Positions 10,501 through 17,753 of a stretch of DNA of 26,800 nucleotides are shown here, piece by piece (the first letter of the stretch is position 1; every line of letters begins with the position of its first letter). The stretch covers positions 157,501 through 184,300 of the forward strand of contig RPFO01001124.1 of the NCBI GenBank assembly GCA_009746045.1, read 5' to 3'. The notes under the pieces are model-generated. The model was not told the origin of the DNA and made no database searches. It saw only the letters and a program-made list of their open reading frames with translations. The position numbers and the translations under genes were made by a program. This DNA is from Mesostigma viride. Its lineage: Eukaryota > Streptophyta > Mesostigmatophyceae > Mesostigmatales > Mesostigmataceae.

Positions 10501-11251
10501 GGACAAGGACAAGGACAAGGACAAGGACAAGGACAAGGACAAGGACAAGGACAAGGACAAGGACAAGGACAAGGACAAGGACAAGGACAAGGACAAGGAC
10601 AAGGACAAGGACAAGGACAAGGACAAGGACAAGGACAAGGACAAGGACAAGGACAAGGACAAGGACAAGGACAAGGACAAGGACAAGGACAAGGACAAGG
10701 ACAAGGACAAGGACAAGGACAAGGACAAGGACAAGGACAAGGACAAGGACAAGGACAAGGACAAGGACAAGGACAAGGACAAGGACAAGGACAAGGACAA
10801 GGACAAGGACAAGGACAAGGACAAGGACAAGGACAAGGACAAGGACAAGGACAAGGCTGGACAAGGACAAGGACAAGGACAAGGACAAGGACAAGGACAA
10901 GGACAAGGACAAGGACAAGGACAAGGACAAGGACAAGGACAAGGACAAGGACAAGGACAAGGACAAGGACAAGGACAAGGACAAGGACAAGGACAAGGAC
11001 AAGGACAAGGACAAGGACAAGGACAAGGACAAGGACAAGGACAAGGACAAGGACAAGGACAAGGACAAGGACAAGGACAAGGACAAGGACAAGGACAAGG
11101 ACAAGGACAAGGACAAGGACAAGGACAAGGACAAGGACAAGGACAAGGACAAGGACAAGGACAAGGACAAGGACAAGGACAAGGACAAGGACAAGGACAA
11201 GGACAAGGACAAGGACAAGGACAAGGACAAGGACAAGGACAAGGACAAGGA
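6547..11251 (+). repeat. 4.7-kb (AAGGAC)n hexanucleotide microsatellite with higher-order structure
   Basis: Nearly uninterrupted AAGGAC units (roughly 780), with clustered GAGGAC variants. Interruptions AACGTGCTGGCAC occur at 7291, 7927, 8347 and 8582, and AAGTGCTGGCAC at 8942, 9755 and 10373; a shorter GGCTGG lies at about 10855. The block is open in nearly all six frames, reading Lys-Asp, Arg-Thr and Gly-Gln on the plus strand and Leu-Ser, Cys-Pro and Val-Leu on the minus strand. The very long open frames are therefore artefacts of the repeat and I annotate no gene here. Confidence 0.97.
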
Positions 11252-11267
11252 TGGCGCAAGAAAATCA
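11252..11267 (+). repeat. 16-bp direct repeat flanking the hexanucleotide block (right copy)
   Basis: TGGCGCAAGAAAATCA here matches 6531-6546 exactly, at the left edge of the (AAGGAC)n block. The sequence is the post-palindrome part of the 45-bp unit, so the block sits inside, or grew from within, a copy of that unit. Confidence 0.85.
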
Positions 11268-11700
11268 CATCCTTGTGCGTAACACCTACCCGGACAGCTG
11301 GCAGTGTGTGGTGGGTTGCTTTTCCAGTTGCTGCCGTCGCGGCATCGGAACCCGATGACCCAGAAGCCGCCGATTTCCTCCGCTCCTTCGCCGCCTTTGC
11401 TGCATGAGCGCCGCGCGCCTGTTGCCCCGACGATGGTGCGGGGGGAGGGGGCATTTGCTGTGCTGCCGCTGCAGCTTCCGACGGCGCGGAAGGGCCGGCG
11501 GCGGGAGGGGGCAACACCGGTGGCGGCGGAGAGCCCGGCGGCGGGGGCGCCGGCGGAGGGGAACGCGGGTGGTTGTGCGTACAAGCACGCTGTGACACGC
11601 AGACGACAAAGAAGAAATCCGCCGAATATGTTAGCAAGCGGTGCGGTGCAGCACACACACCTGACAAAGCTAATAGGTCAACCCTTAAAACCGTGTCCAA
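11268..11700 (-). other. GC-rich stretch with Pro/Ala-rich open frame on the minus strand
   Basis: The minus strand has a frame reading [14 protein letters not shown], then an Ala-rich segment and [18 protein letters not shown]. It is open to the left into the hexanucleotide block, so openness is poor evidence. It could be an exon of a low-complexity protein or unselected GC-rich DNA. No domain is visible. Confidence 0.25.
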
Positions 11701-12115
11701 CTGCCCGCTATAAAAACCGGGCAATGGTCACTTTCCATGATAATGTCCACAAACCAACCTAATAGTTAGTTATGGTCCATTATAGGACACAAGCACACAC
11801 ATATATTCACCACCTTGGGGGTCATGTCATTGGTCATATTGCAATGTCCTATGGGTGCCAAATATAGCACCCCCTGACAGAAAGGAAGCTAGTAAAGGGC
11901 TCATGAACACCAAGGTTGCATGTGGAGGAGCAGGGACCCAGCTGCAAGCTCTAACAATAAATGCCCACTACAAATAGCGGACAGTTTGGTTTGTGACACC
12001 TGCTAGCATTACAAAGCTCAATTCTCATCCCGTAGCAACAAAAATGTAATGTCCGCTGTAAATATCACTCAAAACGGCTAAAGGGTTAAAACGAAGTTGT
12101 AGTTGTTTTGCGGCA
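11701..12115. other. Intergenic stretch with no recognisable feature
   Basis: AT-richer sequence without a convincing frame on either strand. A short phrase ACACCAAGGTTG occurs at about 11907 and again just after the rpoB fragment at about 13246. Confidence 0.4.
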
Positions 12116-12234
12116 TCAAGTTTCAAAGTACGTACTGGGATACCCTTCGCCAGCCTGCTTGGCATCCAGGATAAGATCTTGGAACCAGTAAGGGGGCTTC
12201 GCTTGCTGCGGCAGATGGTGCAATCCATTGTGAT
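12116..12234 (-). CDS. Probable 3'-terminal exon of an unidentified gene
   Basis: On the minus strand, TGTATGTTTTGCGCGCAG ends at 12235 and resembles a 3' splice site (pyrimidine-rich, then CAG). The following frame reads HNGLHHLPQQAKPPYW, continues through FQDLILDAKQAGEGYPS and stops after FET at 12116, 39 residues with convincing protein character. A phase-1 intron would put the first codon across the junction. The upstream side is filled by the 79-bp tandem array, which would then lie in the intron. I see no matching upstream exon, so the gene may be partial. Function unknown. Confidence 0.4.
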
Positions 12235-12240
12235 CTGCGC

Positions 12241-12690
12241 GCAAAACATACACAAACAACCAAACCCTCATAGGTTGAGCAATCCACAAAATCATGCCAT
12301 TACTGTAACAACATGGGCAAAGCATACACAAACGAACAACCATCATAGATTGAGCTAACAATCCAGAAAATCATGCCATTACTGTAACAACATGGGCAAA
12401 GCATACACAAACGAACAACCATCATAGATTGAGCTAGCAATCCACAACATTATGCCATTACTGTAACAACATGGGCAAAGCATACACAAACGAACAACCA
12501 TCATAGATTGAGCTAGCAATCCACAACATCATGCCATTACTGTAACAACATGGGCAAAGCATACACAAACGAACAACCATCATAGATAGAGCAATCCACA
12601 ACATCATGCCATTAATGTAATAACATGGGCAAAACATACACAAACAAATAGCCATGATAGGGCATTAAGAGAATAGCCATGATTGGGGCA
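12241..12690 (+). repeat. 79-bp tandem repeat, about 5.5 copies
   Basis: The phrase GCAAARCATACACAAAC starts at 12241, 12317, 12396, 12475, 12554 and 12629 (spacings 76, 79, 79, 79, 75). Each unit contains CATCATAGATTGAGC and ATCATGCCATTACTGTAAC. The central copies are nearly identical and the end copies diverge. A smaller duplication, ATAGCCATGATNGGGC, follows at about 12651-12690. Confidence 0.93.
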
Positions 12691-12729
12691 ATAAGAGAAT
12701 TTTTTTGTTCAATTCAATGATCACAATTT

Positions 12730-13246
12730 ATGCACACAGTCGATGCATTCATAAATGAGGCAGGTTCTTCCGAAAATTGGCTCCGTCGTAGAGTGTCAAC
12801 GGCCAACTTGCAAACACGCACGTTACATGATATACATCCTAGTCATTATGGTCCTATACAAACGCCAGAAGGGCCGAATACCGGTTTAATTGGATCTTTA
12901 GCTACGCATAGTAAAGTAAATGAATATGTTTTCTTGTCCTTTTTATACATTACAAAAAAATCAAGTAATTAAAAGTGAAATACCTATTTTTATACCTCCA
13001 CATCAACAAGATCAATTTAAATTCGCCCCAGAATATTTATTACTTTCTTGTTACTCTAGTGTTGAAAATAATTATGTTCATGTGCGATATAAACCAGAAT
13101 TTAGTAGTAAAGCAGAAGAAGTCGATTATTTGGGGATTTCTCCAACGCAAGCTTCAATAGCTACTTCATTTATTCCCTTGGTGGAACATGATGATGCAAT
13201 CCGAGCATTAATGGGTTGTAATATGCAAAGACAAGCAGTTCCATGA
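12730..13246 (+). pseudogene. rpoB: Chloroplast rpoB fragment (plastid DNA inserted in the nucleus)
   Basis: Two frames together give an internal piece of the plastid RNA polymerase beta subunit. The first (12730-12972) contains DIHPSHYG followed by [17 protein letters not shown], the hallmark rpoB segment. The second (about 12920-13246) contains [20 protein letters not shown] and [13 protein letters not shown]. They are joined by a frame change between 12915 and 12950. The invariant Arg-Ile-Cys between HYG and PI is absent, an in-frame loss of nine bases. Homology stops sharply after QRQAVP and starts near 12730, so both ends of the gene are missing. Base use is AT-rich, with AT-ending codons, unlike the neighbouring genes. 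All this fits a decayed plastid-to-nucleus insertion that cannot make a working enzyme. Confidence 0.93.
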
Positions 13247-13482
13247 CACCAAGGTTGAGACTTACATGCATGGGACAAGAAAAACCTCGTTGCAAGGGTT
13301 GAAACAATAACGAAATTGTATGACCACAGACACATAAAATGGAAGGCTTGCTCAGTATTATTATTTACCCATCAATCAATTTTAAAGGCAAGGAAATGTT
13401 GAAATACGGAAGACCGTCCCAAGTTCGCCAGCATTAACAAAAGCATTTCTGTGACAAGAACAGTGGGCGACCATTCCCATTA

Positions 13483-14260
13483 TTATCTTTTCCTCTTTTG
13501 TTTCTTCCCCTTCCCGGACTCGCATGCATAAGCGACGTCCGCCATCCCCAAACGATGCAAAATTTTGTTGGAGCTCTGCATCTTCTCCAACAGTTCTTGA
13601 TCCGATTCCTCCTTTGCACGACGCGCTTCCTCTGCCTTCGCCTTTGCGGCCTCCACATCTGCATCTATATCCGCCTTCACCACCATCCTGATCAAACGGT
13701 CCCGCTCCTCAGGCCTCTCGGCAGTCCCACCGGCTCTGCGGCAAGAAGAGCCTCCAAAATATCCTTGTGCAGTCTTTGTGCTTCCACAAATCCTATTCGT
13801 CATCAAGGTGTACGCGCATTCACGCGCCACACCCTGCAAGGAATCCCCCATGGTAACGTTAAGCCCATGAGCAAACCCGTACGCGCTGTCCCCCTCTGCA
13901 AAATCTCGAGTCCCTGCCTGTCGAGGCGCACCAGCTCAACTTTCCGTTCCCCAGTGTGCGTTGCCGTGAAGTGGAGGACCGAGCGTGTCATTCCGGTCTT
14001 CCCCATCAACATCTGCAAACTTGCTACGTATGCGATCCCACGAGCGCACACGTCCTCCAACTTCTCGGCAAAAGGTAGATGTGTCTTGCAATACACATCC
14101 AATCCCTCCAGTGGTCTATCACATCTAAGAAATCCACACCCCCCGTATGGATCCTTGGCATTTGGTACTCGAGGTCGTGCGCTTGTAGGAACTTGTAATG
14201 TTCCGCGCACAGTCCCTCGACCCTTACGGGCTCCGTACAGATTTTGCATTTCGTTGCCAT
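13483..14260 (-). CDS. Two-knuckle zinc-binding protein with basic tail (interrupted by two apparent frameshifts)
   Basis: Start ATG at 14260 (CGCAG-ATGG context). Reading with one -1 change at the G6 run 14139-14144 and another at the G5 run 13890-13894 gives 259 residues. Knuckle 1 is C5-x2-C8-x9-C18-x2-H21. Knuckle 2, after the first shift, is C42-x4-C47-x10-C58-x2-H61. These resemble WRKY19-like C-x4-C-x10-C-x2-H zinc knuckles (family likeness inferred from spacing). The C-terminal part has an Ala/Glu/Lys-rich probable coiled coil (ADVEAAKAKAEEARRAKEE) and ends in GKGKKQKRKR, a probable nuclear localisation signal. A role in nuclear protein or nucleic-acid binding is plausible. The gene is a likely paralogue of the one at 15669-16450: there are exactly 20 residues between the knuckles in both, and the lengths are 259 and 260. 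No palindrome precedes it. It may be intact with assembly errors, or a pseudogene. Confidence 0.65.
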
Positions 14261-14584
14261 CTGCGCAATTGCCATGAGTCCCATACAGCAGCCATTGTAT
14301 AACAGGGGCAATGAGGACCGTCAGAACCCCCTCTGGCGTCTTTCTCACACAATTCTCAATCTAGTCTTTTTGTGCAATAATTGTTGGTTCAAAGAAGGTC
14401 CGTTCAAAGAAGTTTTATGAGACAAAATAAATTAGTTTCAATTACACGCATCAGATTAATCAAATCATATTTTCTCCCTCTCTTTCTTACTGAGCAATTC
14501 TGTCCATCCTGCCCCTCTTTGCCGGCTTCTCATCAATCTCCTCATCAAAATCACACACACGTCTAATCTGCTGTCTAATCTGCT
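14261..14584. other. Intergenic region without palindrome
   Basis: No frame of note. Unlike the next gene boundaries to the right, there is no CAACGGCCGTTGG here. The sequence is AT-rich around 14340-14480. Confidence 0.4.
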
Positions 14585-15058
14585 CTACCACCCCCCCTTG
14601 CGCATCAGGTCTTTCACCTCCCCCTTCAAGAGCGCTGTCACGAGTCGCGCGCACTCATACGCGGACTCCGTGGCCAGGTCCCTTCCCATATCATGCCACA
14701 CTTTGGCCGTTGGACAGTCGGGATGGTCTCCCATGTAAGCCCACACATGCCTTGGCGGCTTGTCCTCTCCGCCTATCCCCTCTCCAGGTCGCATCTGTCC
14801 CACCTCCTCTATCACCCACTCTGCATCACGCAGCATGAATCGAGGCTTCTTGTCAACATAGTACAAGACCAAAACCATGTTGTTGGGCCAAGGCTTCCAC
14901 TTTTTCGTCACGATGTGACGGTCAATCGTCATCAGCCCGCTCTCGATTTCGGCAAACAACGCCCCCCATACGTCAGAATGCTTGGGACAGAACCACTCGC
15001 TGTCCGTCGGCATTCCTTCCCATTGACAATCCGGATGTTCGCATCGAATGGGGTCCAT
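14585..15058 (-). CDS. Single-knuckle zinc-binding protein, function unknown
   Basis: The frame is open further upstream, but the ATG at 15058 (CACAG-ATGG) gives MDPIRCEHPDC and matches the short N-terminus and CAG-ATG context of its neighbours. That makes 157 residues. One knuckle is visible, C6-x4-C11-x12-C24-x2-H27, the same type as in the flanking genes. The rest contains many Trp residues (KKWKPWPNN, HVWAYMG) and a helix-like C-terminus (ECARLVTALLKGEV). No membrane segment or signal peptide. The nearest palindromes begin 55 and 90 bp upstream of the start. It is uninterrupted, unlike the two-knuckle genes on either side. Confidence 0.7.
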   Translation of the reverse strand: MDPIRCEHPDCQWEGMPTDSEWFCPKHSDVWGALFAEIESGLMTIDRHIVTKKWKPWPNNMVLVLYYVDKKPRFMLRDAEWVIEEVGQMRPGEGIGGEDKPPRHVWAYMGDHPDCPTAKVWHDMGRDLATESAYECARLVTALLKGEVKDLMRKGGW

Positions 15059-15112
15059 CTGTGCACATCGATATTTTTTACACCACCCGCAAACGCACGC
15101 ATTCAGCAGGGT

Positions 15113-15160
15113 CAACGGCCGTTGGCCCTGTTAAATTCCACACATCCCAACGGCCGTTGG
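15113..15160. promoter_or_regulatory. Palindrome pair upstream of the 14585-15058 gene
   Basis: CAACGGCCGTTGG at 15113-15125 and again at 15148-15160. The first lies 55 bp upstream of the ATG. It is interpreted as a promoter-proximal element from its repeated position before neighbouring genes; no function is shown. Confidence 0.5.
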
Positions 15161-15252
15161 CCTTAGACGCACAAAACTTGACACCATCAGGCGATTTTTT
15201 CCAAATGATTCTTCTTTATTAAATAAATTTACATTCATCCTAAAATCACATT

Positions 15253-15597
15253 CTAGTCAACATCCTCCCCATCTTTAGTGGGTTGCATTCGACCCCAATT
15301 GTCGTTCATAAAACTGACCAAAACATGAGCCGGAGTCCCCACATCCTCCTCACGCCTCAATTTACGCAATACACCTTTAGCAATTCCACCATACCCATCA
15401 ACCTCCGACATCATCATGCCCACGCCATCAAGACGTTCAGCGTGCAATTGCCCGTCCTCTTCGAGAACCAGATCGGGCAGGTCTTCCAGTTCGGCCTCCA
15501 CAATCTCTATCAGGTTTTCCTTTGTAGTCTCCCCCCCTTCCTTTCCTTCTTTTCCGCACTCCATCCTACACCCTGCCCCTGCACAACCGACGTCCAT
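15253..15597 (-). CDS. Small acidic protein with partial Cys cluster
   Basis: ATG at 15597 in a good context (GCCATGG) gives 114 residues. The N-terminus has C5-x4-C10-x3-C14 but no matching C-x-x-H, so it looks like a degenerate or shortened version of the knuckles in the neighbouring genes. The middle is strongly acidic (IVEAELEDLPDLVLEEDGQ), and the C-terminus reads VSFMNDNWGRMQPTKDGEDVD-like. It is separated by only 70 bp from the start of the next gene's 3' end, with a palindrome between them, 46 bp upstream of the ATG. No known family recognised. Confidence 0.6.
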   Translation of the reverse strand: MDVGCAGAGCRMECGKEGKEGGETTKENLIEIVEAELEDLPDLVLEEDGQLHAERLDGVGMMMSEVDGYGGIAKGVLRKLRREEDVGTPAHVLVSFMNDNWGRMQPTKDGEDVD

Positions 15598-15642
15598 GGC
15601 AAGTTAAGAAACGGACTCAGCTCACAGGACATTTTGCAAGTC

Positions 15643-15655
15643 CAACGGCCGTTGG
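15643..15655. promoter_or_regulatory. Palindrome upstream of the 15253-15597 gene
   Basis: A single perfect CAACGGCCGTTGG, 46 bp upstream of the ATG and 14 bp beyond the stop codon of the next gene. This compact spacing leaves it as the main feature of the intergenic gap. Confidence 0.5.
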
Positions 15656-15668
15656 CGACCAAAAACAC

Positions 15669-16450
15669 CTAGTCGCATGCATTCCTTGCTCTCTCCACCA
15701 AAGCAGAGGCCAGGACGACCCTTTCCACGACCTTTTCAATTTCCTCCCCCTCAGCATCAGCAACAACGGTCATGGCAAATCGGGCTTGGCGCTTAACCCC
15801 CGATGCCAGAACGGCAGCCATCTCCACACGAGTTTTTGAGACTTCAACAGGTACAGGCAATTCGCCGACCGCAAAAGTAAGCCTTGCGAGGTGCGGGACC
15901 CACCAATCACCTTCCAAAAATCCGCAACCCCATCCAATCATGAAATACAACAACAGGTCTGCGCCCATGGCGCCTGCGATATCCAAGTCGTCATGCGAAA
16001 CAATCGCATGCACGTCATCCTCCGAGCACAGCATCCATGTAAAAACGGCGTCCCCGAAACCTTGGCAGTAGGCATACGAGTCAAAGTCAGGGTGATTCAA
16101 CATCCATTCCCGCGACCTGACCGCCATTCTTTCCAGACTTCCAGCACTGTCCACCTCAAAACTCAGGACAAGAGGTCCTTCACCAGCACTGGACTCGCCA
16201 TGCACAAACAACAAGCCTCCTTTGATCACCTCTTGCATCTCCCCTGACAACTTGGCGTGTCCATCACAAAAAGGCATGCAATCCGTCCCGAATGGAAGCT
16301 GGCAATCCCGGGCGATACACCCCCCTTTTTTGCAAACAAATCCTTCACCCTCCCTGCCATTCCCGTTCGCACGCTGACATGACGCACGCACAAGTCATCC
16401 CCTCCTGCTCTCGCTTCCTGGCACCACGCAACCGTGCATTTGACCGCCAT
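15669..16450 (-). CDS. Two-knuckle zinc-binding protein (interrupted by one apparent frameshift)
   Basis: ATG at 16450 (GCAG-ATGG). With one -1 change at the G6 run 16320-16325 the gene gives 260 residues. Knuckle 1 is C5-x4-C10-x10-C21-x2-H24 with an ARAGG core; knuckle 2 is C45-x4-C50-x11-C62-x2-H65. Both match the WRKY19-like knuckle layout. Without the shift the product ends early, after the first knuckle. The body has hydrophobic and acidic blocks (LLLYFMIGWGCGFLEGDWW; AEGEEIEKVVERVV) but no clear transmembrane topology. It shares the 20-residue inter-knuckle spacing and overall length with the gene at 13483-14260, and weaker likeness after the knuckles (a DSAYGF / DSYAYC region). Its leader is nearly identical to that of the next, unrelated gene. 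Precise function unknown. Confidence 0.68.
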
Positions 16451-16503
16451 CTGCGACCACCAACACCGTTTGATACACATTTCTCACCGTCAACGGCCGT
16501 TGG
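16451..16503 (-). promoter_or_regulatory. Leader with palindrome, shared with the next gene
   Basis: On the minus strand, CAACGGCCGTTGACGGTGAG, then AAATGTGTATCAAACGGTGT, then a short G/T stretch ending GCAG directly before the ATG. The same sequence with a few changes stands at 17370-17423 in front of a gene with an unrelated product. The palindrome starts 41 bp from the ATG. Confidence 0.6.
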
Positions 16504-16561
16504 CTTGAAACAACAAGAATGATTTATTACTCGCACGAAAATCACACCATTTTCCAGCCTC

Positions 16562-16751
16562 CAACGGCCGTTGGCGCACGAAAAATGCACGAAAAAAATT
16601 TTTATTATGCATTTATTGATTACATCCATAGTGCCACGTGGCGAATCACACCCAACTTTCCAGCTGCCAACGGCCGTTGGCGCAAAGAAAATCAAACCCT
16701 AATTTGCAGGTTCCAACGGCCGTTGGCGCAAAGAAAATCACACCCAACACT
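16562..16751. repeat. Three further palindrome modules in the intergenic gap
   Basis: Palindromes at 16562, 16668 and 16714, followed by GGCGCAMRGAAAATCA-like tails that match the 45-bp array units at 6005-6546. The last two are 46 bp apart, the same period as that array. They lie downstream of the 16752-17369 gene (beyond its stop). Confidence 0.85.
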
Positions 16752-17369
16752 TCAGTCGCATAATCGATTCGCGTCAGTCACGCACTCGAACTTGTACTCC
16801 TGCCCCAGCGCGGACATCACCTCACGAACCGCTTTCTCAAACTCGTCAACACCGTCGGGTCCCCACTCATGCACGTATTCCCTCAACCAGAACATGCAAT
16901 CTCCAGCAGACACGAACAGCCGGTCGATGATCAGGTCAGTGTGATGCTTGAAGTACTTGCCGTCCTTCAAGATGACCCATTCGAACCGTCCCACCTCCCC
17001 TAAACCCTTAAACCCTTCTCCCCTCTCATATGGCCGCGTCATCTGTATCCAACTTTCATTACCATCAGCATCGATCGACTGAAAACAAATTGGGCTGGGT
17101 ATTGATGGATCATAGGGCCTTATAGCACCACACCTCACAAGCACCTCCTCAAATGGCTCTACGGTCGGGTTTGGGAGTCCCCGACCCTCGATATTGAAAA
17201 CAAGAGCCGCGGCCTTCGCGACATCCGGTTTCAAAAGAGACCTTTCACCCTCCTTGGGCTTAAAATCCAGCTTAATGTCCGGCAGAAGCCTGAGCGCGCT
17301 CTTAACCACTCCCAGAAGCCTGTCTTCCAAGTTGATCCACTCGCCCCCCTCCGTCCTGTAGAACGTCAT
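16752..17369 (-). CDS. Hypothetical protein, uninterrupted
   Basis: ATG at 17369 (TTGCAG-ATGACG) gives 205 residues. A start two codons earlier would need TTG. There is no zinc knuckle. Visible parts are an amphipathic N-terminal helix (LEDRLLGVVKSALRLL), a central FEWVILKDGKYFKHH segment and an aromatic-rich C-terminal half (CMFWLREYVHEWGPDG), then EVMSALGQEY near the end. I do not recognise the family. The leader is shared with the adjacent zinc-knuckle gene. A decayed copy of its 3' end lies at 17652-17733, which shows that this unit was once duplicated in tandem. Confidence 0.68.
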   Translation of the reverse strand: MTFYRTEGGEWINLEDRLLGVVKSALRLLPDIKLDFKPKEGERSLLKPDVAKAAALVFNIEGRGLPNPTVEPFEEVLVRCGAIRPYDPSIPSPICFQSIDADGNESWIQMTRPYERGEGFKGLGEVGRFEWVILKDGKYFKHHTDLIIDRLFVSAGDCMFWLREYVHEWGPDGVDEFEKAVREVMSALGQEYKFECVTDANRLCD

Positions 17370-17423
17370 CTGCAACCCACCGACACCGTTTGATATACAT
17401 TTCTCACCGTCAACGGCCGTTGG
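17370..17423 (-). promoter_or_regulatory. Leader with palindrome of the 16752-17369 gene
   Basis: CAACGGCCGTTGACGGTGAG and ATCAAACGGTGTCGGTGG are readable on the minus strand, ending TTGCAG before the ATG. The palindrome starts 42 bp upstream of the ATG. It is near-identical to 16451-16503. Confidence 0.6.
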
Positions 17424-17489
17424 CTTGAAAAAACAACAAGAATTTTAAGATTTATTACGCGCACAAATCACACACTAGTTTTCAGTCTC

Positions 17490-17640
17490 CAACGGCCGTT
17501 GGCGCACGAAAAATGTTTTATTATGCATTTATTAATTACATCCATGGTGCCACGTGGCAAACCACACCCTACTTCCGGTTGCAAAGAAAATCAAACCCTA
17601 ATTTGCAAGTTCCAACGGCCGTTGGCGCAAGAAAATCACA
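17490..17640. repeat. Duplicate of the 16562-16751 palindrome region
   Basis: Palindromes at 17490 and 17613, with the intervening TTTTATTATGCATTTATT and GTGCCACGTGGC blocks also present at 16600-16645. It is one palindrome shorter than the other copy: the counterpart of 16668 has been lost, leaving CTACTTCCGGTTGCAAAG. Confidence 0.85.
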
Positions 17641-17651
17641 CCCAAAATTTC

Positions 17652-17733
17652 TTCAGTCGCAGAATCCATTCCCCTCACGCAGTCGAACAGGGGTACTGTT
17701 CCCCCAGCGCGGACATCGCCTCACAAATCGCCC
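17652..17733 (-). pseudogene. Relic of the 3' end of the 16752-17369 gene
   Basis: The minus strand reads EAMSALGEQYP, matching EVMSALGQEY of the intact gene, and the following TTCAGTCGCA-type end sequence is also shared. A reading-frame break occurs at a C4 run (17690s) and the reading stops early at 17675. Only the last 25 or so codons remain, immediately downstream of the MYND gene's stop codon. Confidence 0.75.
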
Positions 17734-17753
17734 TGGGGTACGATTTAGTCCCC

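Noticed and set aside
6407-11724. Very long open frames (1,000-1,700 codons) on both strands
   Set aside because: They consist almost entirely of translated (AAGGAC)n, which has no stop in any frame. Length alone is no evidence of coding here.
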